64,000 bases of DNA from DAIPXZ01 sp036782995 (GCA_036782995.1 DAIPXZ010000006.1:1-64000); one strand, 5' to 3'. Positions 7,091 through 17,024 are shown, counted from the stretch's first letter. The notes: generated by a model not told the origin, from the sequence alone. A program made the numbers and translations.

Positions 7091-8494
7091 ATGAAACCTT
7101 ATATGGATATTCATTTCTTACTTTCCACACAAACATCTCAGACTCTATACAAACAATTTGCTCGGGAATGTCCGATTATTGATTATCACAGTCATTTTCA
7201 TCCGAGGGAGATTGCCGACGATGTTCAATTTGATAATTTAACGAAGCTCTGGCTCGGTGCCGATGAAAACCGCTGGCGGCTCATGCGCGCGGGCGGTATT
7301 GAAGAGGAGCTCATTACGGGTGACACTTCGGATAAGGACAAGTTTTTGGCATATGCTTCAGTAGTCGGTAAGTCGCTGGGCAATCCAATCGCGCATTGGA
7401 CGAACATGGAGCTGGCCCGCTATTTTGATTATCATAAACCGCTATCTTCTGCTACGGCGGATGAAGTGTGGGAGATGACGACAGAAAAGCTCATGGACAC
7501 GGCGTTTTCCACGCGGCGAATTATTGAGATTTCCAATGTTTCGCTGATTTGTACCAGTGATGACCCAGCTTCGGATCTAAAATGGCATGCGGCCATTGCG
7601 GCGGATTCATTTTTTAAGACGAGTGTGCTTCCGACATTTTGTCCTGATTCCATCCTGAATATTGAAATGAATCGCTTTGCGGACTATATTTCTCGGCTAT
7701 CGACGGTCTCTGGTAAAGCGATTGCATCGCTGTCGGATATGCTCGACGTTTTGAAGACCCGTATGGATTTTTTCCAGGCCAACGGATGCAAATTAAGCGA
7801 TCACAATATCGAGAAGTTCATCTACGCGCCATCTTCGATTGAAAATATCGACGACATTTTCCAGAAGAGAATGGCGGGCGGCGATATGGAATTGACAGAG
7901 AAGGAAATCAACGAATACAAAACTTTCATGATGCTCTTTTGTGCGTCTGAGTATGCGAAACGCAAGTGGACCATGCAGCTTCATTTGGGTAGACATCGCG
8001 ATACGAATACGAAAATGAAGGAGAATCTTGGCACGAAGTCCGGTTTTGACTCGATTGCACAGGGTAGCTCGATTGATGCATTACGTGCATTTCTTGACAT
8101 GCTGGCCAATACGGATTTGCTCCCCAAAATGATTTTGTCGACGGCAAATCCGAATGAGTACAATGCAATCAATGCCTTGGTGGCCTGCTTCCAAGACTCG
8201 CCGTCTGTTATGATGGTGTCACAAGGTGCTCCTTGGGGATACAACGAGTGCTATGACAGCATGAAAAATTATCTTGCCGGTATCGCGGCGCACTCCTATT
8301 TCCCGGGATATATTGGCATGACAACGGATTCACGTAGTTTTCTTTCGTTTGCCAAGCACGAGTATTTCCGTCGCATTCTATGCGATATGATAGGAAGTCA
8401 GATTGAAAACGGCCTCTATCCACTTGATATCATCGGTGCAGGTGAGATAATCACCAACATTTGCTACAACAATGCGGCGAAGATGATTGAATGA
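7091..8494 (+). CDS. uxaC: Uronate (glucuronate/galacturonate) isomerase
   Basis: Cytoplasmic UxaC, which converts D-glucuronate to fructuronate or D-galacturonate to tagaturonate, the first step of hexuronate breakdown. At 467 residues it matches the usual length of about 470. The metal-binding HxH motif of this amidohydrolase-superfamily enzyme is seen at H33-S-H35 within DYHSHFHP. Other family marks are NRWRLMRAGG near 60 and LHLGRHRDTNT near 300. ATG 7091 was chosen; an in-frame TTG at 7064 lacks a ribosome site. No other uronate genes (uxuA, uxuB, kdgK, kdgA, permease) are nearby, so the pathway must be completed elsewhere. It forms a single-gene unit ending in the terminator at 8552. 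Confidence 0.93.
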   Translation: MKPYMDIHFLLSTQTSQTLYKQFARECPIIDYHSHFHPREIADDVQFDNLTKLWLGADENRWRLMRAGGIEEELITGDTSDKDKFLAYASVVGKSLGNPIAHWTNMELARYFDYHKPLSSATADEVWEMTTEKLMDTAFSTRRIIEISNVSLICTSDDPASDLKWHAAIAADSFFKTSVLPTFCPDSILNIEMNRFADYISRLSTVSGKAIASLSDMLDVLKTRMDFFQANGCKLSDHNIEKFIYAPSSIENIDDIFQKRMAGGDMELTEKEINEYKTFMMLFCASEYAKRKWTMQLHLGRHRDTNTKMKENLGTKSGFDSIAQGSSIDALRAFLDMLANTDLLPKMILSTANPNEYNAINALVACFQDSPSVMMVSQGAPWGYNECYDSMKNYLAGIAAHSYFPGYIGMTTDSRSFLSFAKHEYFRRILCDMIGSQIENGLYPLDIIGAGEIITNICYNNAAKMIE

Positions 8495-8551
8495 GCTACA
8501 CGACACGAAACACAGTAAGCAAATAGTAAATGAGCATTTAGAATTATTAAT

Positions 8552-8579
8552 AAAAGACGCCGTGATACGGCGTCTTTTT
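8552..8579. terminator. Bidirectional terminator between uxaC and the DUF4234 gene
   Basis: AAAAGACGCCGT and ACGGCGTCTTTT form a 12-bp stem with a 3-base loop, with T-runs on both strands. It lies between convergent genes. Confidence 0.9.
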
Positions 8580-8641
8580 GGTTGTTGGCAATACAGCGAT
8601 ATACAAATGTTCACACTATGAACGGAACGATGCTTAACCTT

Positions 8642-8655
8642 CGTTCACGTGAACG
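8642..8655. repeat. 14-bp perfect palindrome
   Basis: CGTTCACGTGAACG lies six bases beyond the 3' end of the DUF4234 gene. A related imperfect copy (GTTCACACTATGAAC) is about 35 bases away near 8610. It may be a transcription-factor site or a 3'-end hairpin; no function can be assigned. Confidence 0.5.
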
Positions 8656-8660
8656 TTAAA

Positions 8661-9023
8661 TCAGCGGCAGATGCCGTCTATTGCATCATTTAGCTCGGAT
8701 TGCATAATCGGAAGTGTCACGATAGAGAGCCCGAAAATGGTGAGGAGCAGGTAAAGAATGCTGTTCTTGGATGGTGTTATGCCTTGTCGTTCTTTGGCGC
8801 GGTCGAGGAATTCGCCCATCTTGTAGCACCAATAGTAAAAATAGATATCGCATGTAATACATGAGAGCAGTAGAACAACGAATCCGGAGGGGCCGTCGGT
8901 AATGCCGGCGACCTTCTTGGCTTGATTATTCATAGATGCAATCCAGTACAGCGTGTAAATACCACATGTGATTAGAGAAAAAAGAATACAAAGACCGATA
9001 CTGCGCTTTTTAATAAAGTACAC
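8661..9023 (-). CDS. DUF4234 family small membrane protein
   Basis: An integral membrane protein of about 120 residues. Family signatures are KKRSIGLCILFSLITCGIY at the start, YWIASMNNQAKK after the first helix, a second helix pair around LLLSCITCDIYFYYW, and a third near LLTIFGLSIVTL. DUF4234 proteins have no established function. The start is uncertain. GGAGG at 9023-9027 is eight bases before ATT at 9014-9012, exactly where other family members begin (M)KKRSI, so an ATT start is possible. GTG 9023 (used here) touches the Shine-Dalgarno, and an upstream TTG at 9050 has none. The gene overlaps the end of the DUF2752 gene upstream. Confidence 0.75.
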   Translation of the reverse strand: MYFIKKRSIGLCILFSLITCGIYTLYWIASMNNQAKKVAGITDGPSGFVVLLLSCITCDIYFYYWCYKMGEFLDRAKERQGITPSKNSILYLLLTIFGLSIVTLPIMQSELNDAIDGICR

Positions 9024-9454
9024 CTCCAAAGAAAATCGAATCTCGACCAATTGAAATGAAAATTATCGAGACAGTATTCGGGATTACCGCCGAATATAAA
9101 GCGTAATAGCCATGTAATTATGACTGCGCCTATAAATACTATATATAAAGCGTTCTCTCGTTTTTTGGAGCCGAGCAATGGCCTCGTTCCCCAGCCGATA
9201 TAGTAGCACATGGGAAGTAGTATTGGAAAGAGAGGATGGTAGTAGAATGCTTTTGCAAAATCGAGGTGAAGGGCGCTTACGTAGGCACGGGTCGCACCGC
9301 ATGCAGGGCATGGGAGGCCAGTCAGTTTTTTGAATGGACAGGTGATACCGAAAAGCGGGCCAAGGATTGCGAAGATGGCAAGGCAAAGTGTGATAAGTGC
9401 CATTTCGATGAGTTTTTTCTTGTTGGTTTTGATCCAGCTTTTAACTTTCTCCAT
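8972..9454 (-). CDS. DUF2752 family membrane protein
   Basis: A 160-residue membrane protein. The DUF2752 core is clear: a first helix near residues 18-35, the cysteine motif CPFKKLTGLPCPACGATRA near 40-58, HLDFAKAFYYHPL near 64-76, and later helices ending near NPE. The family is predicted to be a small integral membrane protein with conserved cysteines and no assigned activity. ATG 9454 follows GAAAGG. The C-terminal 15-17 codons overlap the DUF4234 gene in another frame, so the two are co-transcribed and probably translationally coupled. ATTACACCT occurs twice upstream (9479-9487 and 9494-9502), a possible operator. Confidence 0.82.
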   Translation of the reverse strand: MEKVKSWIKTNKKKLIEMALITLCLAIFAILGPLFGITCPFKKLTGLPCPACGATRAYVSALHLDFAKAFYYHPLFPILLPMCYYIGWGTRPLLGSKKRENALYIVFIGAVIITWLLRFIFGGNPEYCLDNFHFNWSRFDFLWRCTLLKSAVSVFVFFFL

Positions 9455-9573
9455 GGTGCACCTTTCTTTTTTTCTCATATTACACCTATTCAGATTACAC
9501 CTGTTGTACCATTTGAAAATATCTGAAATTTTTGACAGAATTTTTCCGTTTTTGACACAAAACGACAAGCTTA

Positions 9574-9601
9574 TTGTTTTTTGATAATTGCTTGCTATAA
9601 T
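9574..9601 (+). promoter_or_regulatory. Promoter of the 1585-residue surface protein
   Basis: TTGTTT, a 16-base spacer and a perfect TATAAT, about 105 bases before the ATG at 9705. Confidence 0.65.
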
Positions 9602-9704
9602 GATGAAGAGTATAGTATATGGGCGTATTGTACTTGTTTGATGCCCTTTTCGATTGAAATTATTTAAGAACTGATACATTTTCACTTATTTATGGAGGAT
9701 TTTC

Positions 9705-12700
9705 ATGAAAACACAGAACAGAGTTTTGCCATTTTTTCTTGCCATAATTATGTTAATTGCACTTATTCCGGTGAATATTTTGGCAGATGAAGAAGAAACG
9801 AGCGGCAATCCGGAGGTGCCAGCTTCCGATACTATTCTAGATGACGATTCGGAAGGCCAAGACATTACCTCGTCTGTGATTCGGAAAGCGGAAATTCGTA
9901 CCATTGCTTCCGATCCGGACTCGAAGATTGCGGATTTAAATGCCATGACAAGCGAGAACGCGTTAACGGTAGGCACCGAGTACTATCTGTATCTTGAATT
10001 TGCAGATCCTTGCGAAACGGATAATACCTACGTAGATATCACACTAGGTACACCTGATAGTAACGGAGTTATGGTAGCTAACGGTCTTTCGTTTACGAAT
10101 ATTCCGGGGTCTCAATATGCTGCAGGAGATATCACGCATAATAGCTTTTCTTCGATTCTGAGCTATACAGATATTGCCGATGTGACATATGGAAAGAACA
10201 AATTACCATATACGATGAAGGATGGTACGCTTCGTTATCTTTTGAAGGATACGATCCAAAAGGATGAGGTTTTCTCCTGTACGGTCGGATTTATTTCTGA
10301 TAGTGCATTCTGGGGCGGCGAAAATCAGTTGACGAATGCAATTCATATTGATATCGGATCGATTTCAGCCGAAAATCAGACTACGTCGATGAACTCGTTG
10401 TCCACAGATGTATTCTTACAGGGTACGCGCGTCAATAACTTTACAGTGAATAACTCGTCTCTTTCGGCAACTATTGGAAAAAACACGACGGGCATATCTT
10501 TCTATTTAGGATACGCTGGTGGTAAGCCTGAATACAACCCGGCTATTCTGTATAAATCACTTGAATTCGATATATATTACCCATCGACAGCTACAATAAA
10601 AACTATAACAAATGGTTCACCAGCTTCGTCCGGAGGGTTATTAATTGGAGCTCAAACCGTATTGCCGGATGGTAGAAGATGCACTCATGTTACCCTAAGT
10701 TCCGGATACAAGGCACAGCTTAGTAACACGAACTTTACTATTGTTATGAATTTCGCCGAGGGGACACCGATATCGCCGACAATGAACAAGACCGATGCAC
10801 AAGTAGTAGAGATGACGAATGCGAAGATTACATCGTTTAACGATATGATCACGGAGTACCAAGATGTTTCTTCTATAGATCCGGCACCGGCATGTTCGGC
10901 ACGTTTACAAAACGCTTCTTGGATATGTTATTTCACGACGTATGCCGCTACTGGGAGTTCTGTGAACGTATATGCTATGAATCGTACCGTGTATAACTGG
11001 ACGAACGATGTGTTGGCAGGAACGAATATCACGTCATTTGGCGGTGCTCGTTTCCTCAATCCGAGAAGTATTAACACAGTTGATACATATACATATGAGG
11101 CACAATTTAATACTGGTAATAAAGCCGCTGTTATCCAAAAGGTGACAATACCTATCGGAATATATGACGGTGAAAATACCAATTATATGATTACAACAGA
11201 TGACGTCAATCAACAGATTACAATTAATTTTCAAGTTGTCGATGCTAATGGAAATATATCGAATGGTACTTACGAAACAGACAAATCCAAATGTCTCGAA
11301 CGTACTTCTAAATGCCCGTATCTTATCGTGGACGTGAAAGACTTCATTGCTACAACGGAACTAGATACGACAAAAACGTATAGTATCGTGTTCGTATCTT
11401 GTTTTATTGGTCATCTCCCACCGGAAATGTCGACATCGGGATGGACTAGCTGTGTATCGTACACGTATAATCGCGCCGGTGCGTTCGGCTATTTCTTAAA
11501 TCCCACCGATACGAATAACAGGATTACCGTAAAAAACACGTACAAATTGATTTCGACAGAAGATAGTACGATGATATCAGAGGTATCATCGACGGCAACA
11601 GAAGCTGTTTCAACGAGCCAGAAAAAGGCCGCACGTGTGATATATCAGTCAAACTTTATTAATCCGACACCATCACAGGTCACGGCAGGAAATAAAGTAT
11701 CGATTACCAATCAGAGAATTTTTTTGCATCCGTGCATGACGGATGGTGGTACGACAGGTATTGTTGAAAACCCAGTGATTTATTTGGTTCTCCCTAGGGG
11801 AATCGGATTCGATCCGGCTTCATTAAATATCATCTTACGAGAAACGCCAATTGGATGTGCTGTTGGCGGTACTAAGGATGACGTTACAAATTTGACGGAG
11901 ATAGTCACCAATATCACGCCTGAGGACGCGGCGGCTGATGGTCTCACGATTTACAAAATAGATTTTGAAGAAGATATCTCCATTGGTTACTATAATGCGG
12001 ATGGAGAGGCCGGAGAGCTTCGTTTCAATATTGACTTTACTACCGATGCTGCATTGACGACTGGGCGGTACAACTTAAGTGATTTAATCTATATCGGGTC
12101 ACGTTATGCAGTCGATGCCGGATACTACAATGGACAGACGCAAAATAAGCAGGACACCTATGACATCGACAATGCTTTCAGTCTAGGTAGTATCACCAAA
12201 AAGAGTGCAAATGGTCTGGAATCCGGGTTTGCGGTACAGGCTTTATCTGAGATTGTCGTCAGCAACTCAATAGCTGCGACAAAGGTGAACGGACAGGTCA
12301 TTGATAATCCGACATGGTCTACTTACAGCGCTGAAAATCCGAATAGCGTAGTCCTTTTGGGTCAACAAAGCGAAGGCGAATTCCGCGTGCAAGTACAGAA
12401 CGAGACCGAATCGGCGACCTGTGATTTGAAGGTATATATCCCGATTCCGAAGGCGAATGAAGATATGGGCGATCTCTTCATGGATGGTGCACAGGGATTC
12501 AGCATGAACATGGCGCTGGATGAATCATGTGCAGATAATGACGGGTTTACGATGACCTATATCAGTATTTCGAAAAAATACAATTCATTTCCGACAAATG
12601 GTGAAATAGCATACACCGTAGTGAATAATGCGTCGGAAGCTAACGCCATCTTGCTTACTTACGAAGGCAGTTTTCCAGCATCTACAACAAGAAATGTTCA

Positions 12701-14462
12701 GTTCGTTTTTACGAACAATTCACCAGCTGATGATATCGGAAAAACGAATTTATGGCGGTCGGTCTATACTTATACAGTATCCAGTGACAGAAATGCTCGT
12801 ATGGGTAGCTATGTTTCTGTCGAGCTCGCAAAGTCGGGCGTATCCGGATTTGTTTTTGAAGATATAAATGCCAACGATATTTATGAGGACGGCATAGACA
12901 AGCCGCTCGAAGGCGTCTCGGTTCAGGCAACGGATTCAGGTAATCGTAATAGTGTTACAACGACAGATGAAAACGGATACTATGATTTTACACTTTTCGC
13001 AGACGATGATATCACACTCACGATGTCAGCTCCAAGCGACAGTCGTTATTGCTTTATGGATGTCGCAACTAATCCGACAGCCAATACGATTGTAAACAAT
13101 ATGACTCCTGATGCATCACGGAAGACAGCGACAAAGGTAATTCGTAGCTCCACCACATCGTCGGTCATTAATGCCGGATTGTATTCAGTATGCAATTTGA
13201 GCTTTGTCTCGAACCTCGATGGAGTGACGGCACCGCAAACAGTCCAATTCCGTTTCAATATGCCTACGGATTTCCATATAGAGAGTATGACCGATATGGA
13301 AGATTATTCCTTTATTAATTGGAACACAGCTGCAGATGGAACTGGTACCGACTATTCTGCCAATTCTTCAAACGAAACATCGCAGCTCACATTAAGCGGA
13401 GACATGGTATTGTATGGTGTCTGGAAATACATGTGCGCTCCGGATATCGTTGATGGGATAGAGCTTATCGAAAGAACGGAAAACAGTATTACTGTGACGA
13501 ACGTGACAGGCGCAGAGTATTCTATTAATAATGGTGAAACATGGCAAGATTCCAATGTTTTTACAAACCTGATGTCTGGAATGGAATTCTCAATCATTGC
13601 ACGTATGAAAGCTACGGATGAATTGAAAGTCGGGAAGATATCGAATACGGTCACGTGTCGAACAATCGGTATGCTTTTGCTCGAGGTGGACGTATTGAAT
13701 AATTACGTATCGTTTGATTACTCTTCCGTATTACAGGCTTTTCAAACACAGGAAATCGACGTGCTTTTGGAGACCGGATACAATGTGTCTGTGAGTACAG
13801 TGGTAGAGAATAAGTCTTTGAGTATCGATCAATTAAAGGAATTGTACCCTGCGATTGCGGATGAATTGGATAGTTTGTTTGTCGAGGGTAACGTATTGAT
13901 TAATACATATGATATCACGATTAGTTATTATGACGAATTAGCTAATAAGGAAGTCACTATTCATCAAACGCTAACACCAATTGAACTCTCTTTCTTATCA
14001 CTCGAATGTGACGAGGGCCAATACGCAATAGCATATCGTCTCCATGTCGATTCAGAAGGAATGCCCAGTCTATCTCTCTTGGAAGACAGTAATCCGGAAG
14101 CGACGCAGATTGATACGAAATCGGATCTCTTCTCTCTTTACTTGATATTTGAGAAGCCAATACCAGTTGCACCAATTGTTACACCACCACCGACGATCAC
14201 GCCGCCTCCGCCACCAACTGTGGCACCGACAGTGGCACCGACAGTAGCACCGACAGTAGCACCGACAATCGTACCAACAGAAGTACCGATTGCCACACCG
14301 ACTTCGGGTGTCTTAGGTGCAGATCGTCCGAGCACAGCGCCAGCTGCGGCTGCTGTGAAAACCGGGGACATGATTACATCATTTGTTTCTTCTGCCGGAA
14401 TACTTCTACTACTCGGCGGCATGGCAATCGTAATACAAAAGAGTCGAAAAAAGAGTTATTGA
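9705..14462 (+). CDS. Large cell-surface protein with SdrD-B-like and InlB-like domains and C-terminal anchor
   Basis: A 1585-residue exported protein. Residues 1-27 are a signal peptide. The bulk (about 30-1040) is beta-rich and unassigned, with several segments that look like bacterial adhesin or DUF11-type folds. Residues of about 1043-1120 form an SdrD-B/Cna-B-like domain with the calcium-loop-like text EDINANDIYEDG and the ending TDENGYYDF. Residues of about 1160-1240 resemble an InlB B-repeat (FINWNTAADGTG, LYGVWK). Then follow an unassigned domain, a Pro/Thr/Val linker (about 1485-1532), the LGADR motif, KTGD, a membrane helix (about 1558-1578) and a KSRKKSY tail. KTGD before a helix and basic tail resembles a variant sortase signal, but no sortase gene lies in the window. 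It is a monocistronic unit with promoter and terminator, probably an adhesin or surface-layer component. Confidence 0.82.
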   Translation: MKTQNRVLPFFLAIIMLIALIPVNILADEEETSGNPEVPASDTILDDDSEGQDITSSVIRKAEIRTIASDPDSKIADLNAMTSENALTVGTEYYLYLEFADPCETDNTYVDITLGTPDSNGVMVANGLSFTNIPGSQYAAGDITHNSFSSILSYTDIADVTYGKNKLPYTMKDGTLRYLLKDTIQKDEVFSCTVGFISDSAFWGGENQLTNAIHIDIGSISAENQTTSMNSLSTDVFLQGTRVNNFTVNNSSLSATIGKNTTGISFYLGYAGGKPEYNPAILYKSLEFDIYYPSTATIKTITNGSPASSGGLLIGAQTVLPDGRRCTHVTLSSGYKAQLSNTNFTIVMNFAEGTPISPTMNKTDAQVVEMTNAKITSFNDMITEYQDVSSIDPAPACSARLQNASWICYFTTYAATGSSVNVYAMNRTVYNWTNDVLAGTNITSFGGARFLNPRSINTVDTYTYEAQFNTGNKAAVIQKVTIPIGIYDGENTNYMITTDDVNQQITINFQVVDANGNISNGTYETDKSKCLERTSKCPYLIVDVKDFIATTELDTTKTYSIVFVSCFIGHLPPEMSTSGWTSCVSYTYNRAGAFGYFLNPTDTNNRITVKNTYKLISTEDSTMISEVSSTATEAVSTSQKKAARVIYQSNFINPTPSQVTAGNKVSITNQRIFLHPCMTDGGTTGIVENPVIYLVLPRGIGFDPASLNIILRETPIGCAVGGTKDDVTNLTEIVTNITPEDAAADGLTIYKIDFEEDISIGYYNADGEAGELRFNIDFTTDAALTTGRYNLSDLIYIGSRYAVDAGYYNGQTQNKQDTYDIDNAFSLGSITKKSANGLESGFAVQALSEIVVSNSIAATKVNGQVIDNPTWSTYSAENPNSVVLLGQQSEGEFRVQVQNETESATCDLKVYIPIPKANEDMGDLFMDGAQGFSMNMALDESCADNDGFTMTYISISKKYNSFPTNGEIAYTVVNNASEANAILLTYEGSFPASTTRNVQFVFTNNSPADDIGKTNLWRSVYTYTVSSDRNARMGSYVSVELAKSGVSGFVFEDINANDIYEDGIDKPLEGVSVQATDSGNRNSVTTTDENGYYDFTLFADDDITLTMSAPSDSRYCFMDVATNPTANTIVNNMTPDASRKTATKVIRSSTTSSVINAGLYSVCNLSFVSNLDGVTAPQTVQFRFNMPTDFHIESMTDMEDYSFINWNTAADGTGTDYSANSSNETSQLTLSGDMVLYGVWKYMCAPDIVDGIELIERTENSITVTNVTGAEYSINNGETWQDSNVFTNLMSGMEFSIIARMKATDELKVGKISNTVTCRTIGMLLLEVDVLNNYVSFDYSSVLQAFQTQEIDVLLETGYNVSVSTVVENKSLSIDQLKELYPAIADELDSLFVEGNVLINTYDITISYYDELANKEVTIHQTLTPIELSFLSLECDEGQYAIAYRLHVDSEGMPSLSLLEDSNPEATQIDTKSDLFSLYLIFEKPIPVAPIVTPPPTITPPPPPTVAPTVAPTVAPTVAPTIVPTEVPIATPTSGVLGADRPSTAPAAAAVKTGDMITSFVSSAGILLLLGGMAIVIQKSRKKSY

Positions 14463-14492
14463 TTGCATGATTGCATCGTAGAAAAATCAAGT

Positions 14493-14525
14493 AAAAGACT
14501 CGGTAATGAAATGCCGAGTCTTTTT
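14493..14525 (+). terminator. Intrinsic terminator
   Basis: AAAAGACTCGG and CCGAGTCTTTTT form an 11-bp stem, 30 bases after the surface protein gene. Confidence 0.9.
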
Positions 14526-14708
14526 ATGTGTATCGATGTACGTCTATGTGTTTTAGTATCTTATTTTATTTGGTGAATATTTCAGTAAATTCACAAGAAA
14601 ATTGTCTTTGACATGGATTCCGTGTGTCTGTAGAATCGAATTGTACAGAGAATGAATGAGAGACGCAAAGGATAGTTTTTGCGAGAAATGTTTTGGTGAA
14701 CATCAAAA

Positions 14709-16403
14709 ATGAGTATTGAGAATATTTTAGCATTACTCGGCGGATTAGCCCTTTTCCTTTATGGTATGAAAATGATGAGCTCCGGACTCGAGGCCGCCGC
14801 CGGAAATCGTTTGAAGGATATATTAGAGAAACTTACTACCAACCGCTTTCTCGGTATCGCCGTCGGAGTTGGAATCACAGCGTTGATTCAGTCTTCGTCG
14901 ACTACCACCGTGATGGTCGTTGGTTTTGTTAATTCTGGGATAATGAATCTTTACCAGGCCCTGTGGATTATCATGGGAGCCAATATTGGTACAAATGTGA
15001 CGAGCCAATTAATCGCACTTGATGTGAGTGAATTCGCCCCGATTTTCGCCCTCGTCGGTGTCGTGATGGTTGTCTTTCTCCACAAGAAAAAGCTCCATTA
15101 CATCGGACAGATTGCCGCTGGGCTCGGCATACTTTTCATCGGTATGTCCATGATGAGTGAAGCCATGGTGCCTCTTCGTGAAGAACCAGCCTTCATTAAC
15201 CTCATGACACAGTTCTCCATTCCAATCATCGGCATACTCGTCGGTATCGTTTTTACGGCAATCATCCAATCGTCGTCGGCGTCGGTCGGTATTTTGCAAG
15301 CCCTCGCAGCATCTGGACTCATCGGATTACCAAACGCGATATATGTTCTTTTTGGGCAAAATATTGGTACCTGTGTTACCGCACTTTTGGCGTCAGCCGG
15401 AGCGAGCCGCAATGCCAAACGTGCAGCTATCATGCACTTAACCTTTAACACCATTGGTACGACGTTATTCGTGTTTATTGCGATGCTTACGCCATTCACA
15501 TCATGGATGGAAAATCTCACACCAAACAACGTAACAGCACAGATTGCAAACGTTCACTTAATCTTCAACTTATCGACAACCATTATTCTTTTGCCATTTG
15601 GCAAATGGATTGTTAAATTGGCAGAGAAGATTTTGCCGGATCGAGCAAGCGAACACGAAGGCGAACAATTCCTTAAATATCTTGACCCTCTACTTCTGAG
15701 AAACGAGCATCAAGTCGGTACTGTCGCAATTTTCGTGGCACAGCTTCGCCATGAGGTCGAAAGAATGCTCAGCATGGCCAGAAACAACATCGACCGCAGC
15801 TTCACCGTAGTTCTAACCAACAGCGAGAAGCTCCAAACCCAAATCGACAACTCCGAAGAATATATCGACTATTTGAATAAAGAAATATCTTACTACATCT
15901 CGCACTTGATTTCGCTCGAGATGACAGAAGCCGACTCCGTTACGATTAATGCCTTCTTTAAAATCACCGGAAACATCGAGCGACTTGGCGACCACGCAAC
16001 CAATATCGCTGGCTACGCGAACTTGCTGGAGGATAAGAAATTGAAGCTCTCCGCCAAAGCCTTAGCGGAAGTTGAAATCATGCGCGAGGTGAGCCTCCAA
16101 TCTCTCGACCTCATCTACGATTCCATCCTGTCCAAATCACCCGAAGAATTACTTGCCAAAATGGAAGAAGCTGAGCAAAAAATGGACGACATGACAAGGG
16201 AATTCCGCAGAAATCAAATGAACCGCATGGTGAGCAATGAATGCTCCGGCGAAGCGTGTGTCATCTATTCTGAAATGCTTACTGATTTCGAGCGTGTCGG
16301 CGACCACCTTCTCAACATCGCTGAAGCGATCACTGACGGTAAACTGAAAAGTCTTCACATCGACGATGATACTCGTGCTGAAATGAAAGAAGTGATGGCA
16401 TAA
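14709..16403 (+). CDS. Na+/phosphate cotransporter family protein with PhoU-like domain
   Basis: A 564-residue membrane protein of the NptA/PNaS family. Two inverted Na/Pi cotransporter repeats are recognised by QSSS motifs: ALIQSSSTTTVMVVG near residues 58-72 and AIIQSSSASVGIL near 184-196. Both lie within about eight hydrophobic segments (residues 1-310). The C-terminal 220 residues are a helical PhoU-like domain with IERLGDHATNIA near 425 and FERVGDHLLNIAEA near 530. It probably imports phosphate with sodium or modulates phosphate flux, with the PhoU part as regulator. The ATG at 14709 has only a weak ribosome site. The stop overlaps the next gene (TAATG), linking it to trmL in one transcript. 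Confidence 0.9.
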   Translation: MSIENILALLGGLALFLYGMKMMSSGLEAAAGNRLKDILEKLTTNRFLGIAVGVGITALIQSSSTTTVMVVGFVNSGIMNLYQALWIIMGANIGTNVTSQLIALDVSEFAPIFALVGVVMVVFLHKKKLHYIGQIAAGLGILFIGMSMMSEAMVPLREEPAFINLMTQFSIPIIGILVGIVFTAIIQSSSASVGILQALAASGLIGLPNAIYVLFGQNIGTCVTALLASAGASRNAKRAAIMHLTFNTIGTTLFVFIAMLTPFTSWMENLTPNNVTAQIANVHLIFNLSTTIILLPFGKWIVKLAEKILPDRASEHEGEQFLKYLDPLLLRNEHQVGTVAIFVAQLRHEVERMLSMARNNIDRSFTVVLTNSEKLQTQIDNSEEYIDYLNKEISYYISHLISLEMTEADSVTINAFFKITGNIERLGDHATNIAGYANLLEDKKLKLSAKALAEVEIMREVSLQSLDLIYDSILSKSPEELLAKMEEAEQKMDDMTREFRRNQMNRMVSNECSGEACVIYSEMLTDFERVGDHLLNIAEAITDGKLKSLHIDDDTRAEMKEVMA

Positions 16404-16942
16404 TGAGCGTACATGTAGTTCTTTTTGAGCCAGAAATCCCGCAAAACACAGGCAACATCTTACGCACCTGCGTCGCCACCAACACGACCGTCCACCTCAT
16501 CGAGCCTCTGGGCTTTGACATGGACCCTATCAAAATGAAGCGTTCGACATCGAACCACCTTTCCAAGGCCGAATACCACATCTATCCGAGCTTTTCAGAT
16601 TTTGAATCAAAGAACCACGGCACATATTTCTATATGACGCGCTATGGTAAAAAACCGCACAGCAGCTTCGACTTCAAAAGTGTCGAAGGCGACATCTACC
16701 TTATTTTCGGCAAAGAAAGCACGGGCATCCCTTATGACCGCCTCAAAGATCATCTGGACATGTGTTTTCGCATTCCGATGGCTGGCGATTGCCGAAGCCT
16801 CAATCTTTCTAACGGTGTTGCCATTGCTCTCTATGAGGTGATGCGGCAGCTCGACTATCCGGATCTCTCATTGCACGAGGTACAAAAGGGCGAGGACTTT
16901 TTGGAGTCTTTTGATTGTGTTACGCGCAAGACGGGAAAATAA
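16403..16942 (+). CDS. trmL: tRNA (cytidine(34)-2'-O)-methyltransferase TrmL
   Basis: A 179-residue SPOUT-class methyltransferase that 2'-O-methylates the wobble base of tRNA-Leu using S-adenosylmethionine. The N-terminal signature is LFEPEIPQNTGNILRTC. The trefoil-knot motifs are IFGKESTGIP near residue 94, IPMAGDCRSLNLSNGVAIA near 117-135, and the final helix YEVMRQL. Length fits the family (about 155-180). The ATG overlaps the stop of the Na/Pi gene, so translation is coupled, although the functions look unrelated. Confidence 0.93.
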   Translation: MSVHVVLFEPEIPQNTGNILRTCVATNTTVHLIEPLGFDMDPIKMKRSTSNHLSKAEYHIYPSFSDFESKNHGTYFYMTRYGKKPHSSFDFKSVEGDIYLIFGKESTGIPYDRLKDHLDMCFRIPMAGDCRSLNLSNGVAIALYEVMRQLDYPDLSLHEVQKGEDFLESFDCVTRKTGK

Positions 16943-16983
16943 TCTGGAGATATACCCTCGCATCGTTTGCCAAACAGTGAATA

Positions 16984-17024
16984 AAAAGACCACCCCAAAG
17001 GATTTTCCTTCGGCGTGGTCTTTT
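16984..17024. terminator. Bidirectional terminator between trmL and the uracil permease gene
   Basis: AAAAGACCAC pairs with GTGGTCTTTT. The intervening bases extend the stem imperfectly. It lies between convergent genes. Confidence 0.85.
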
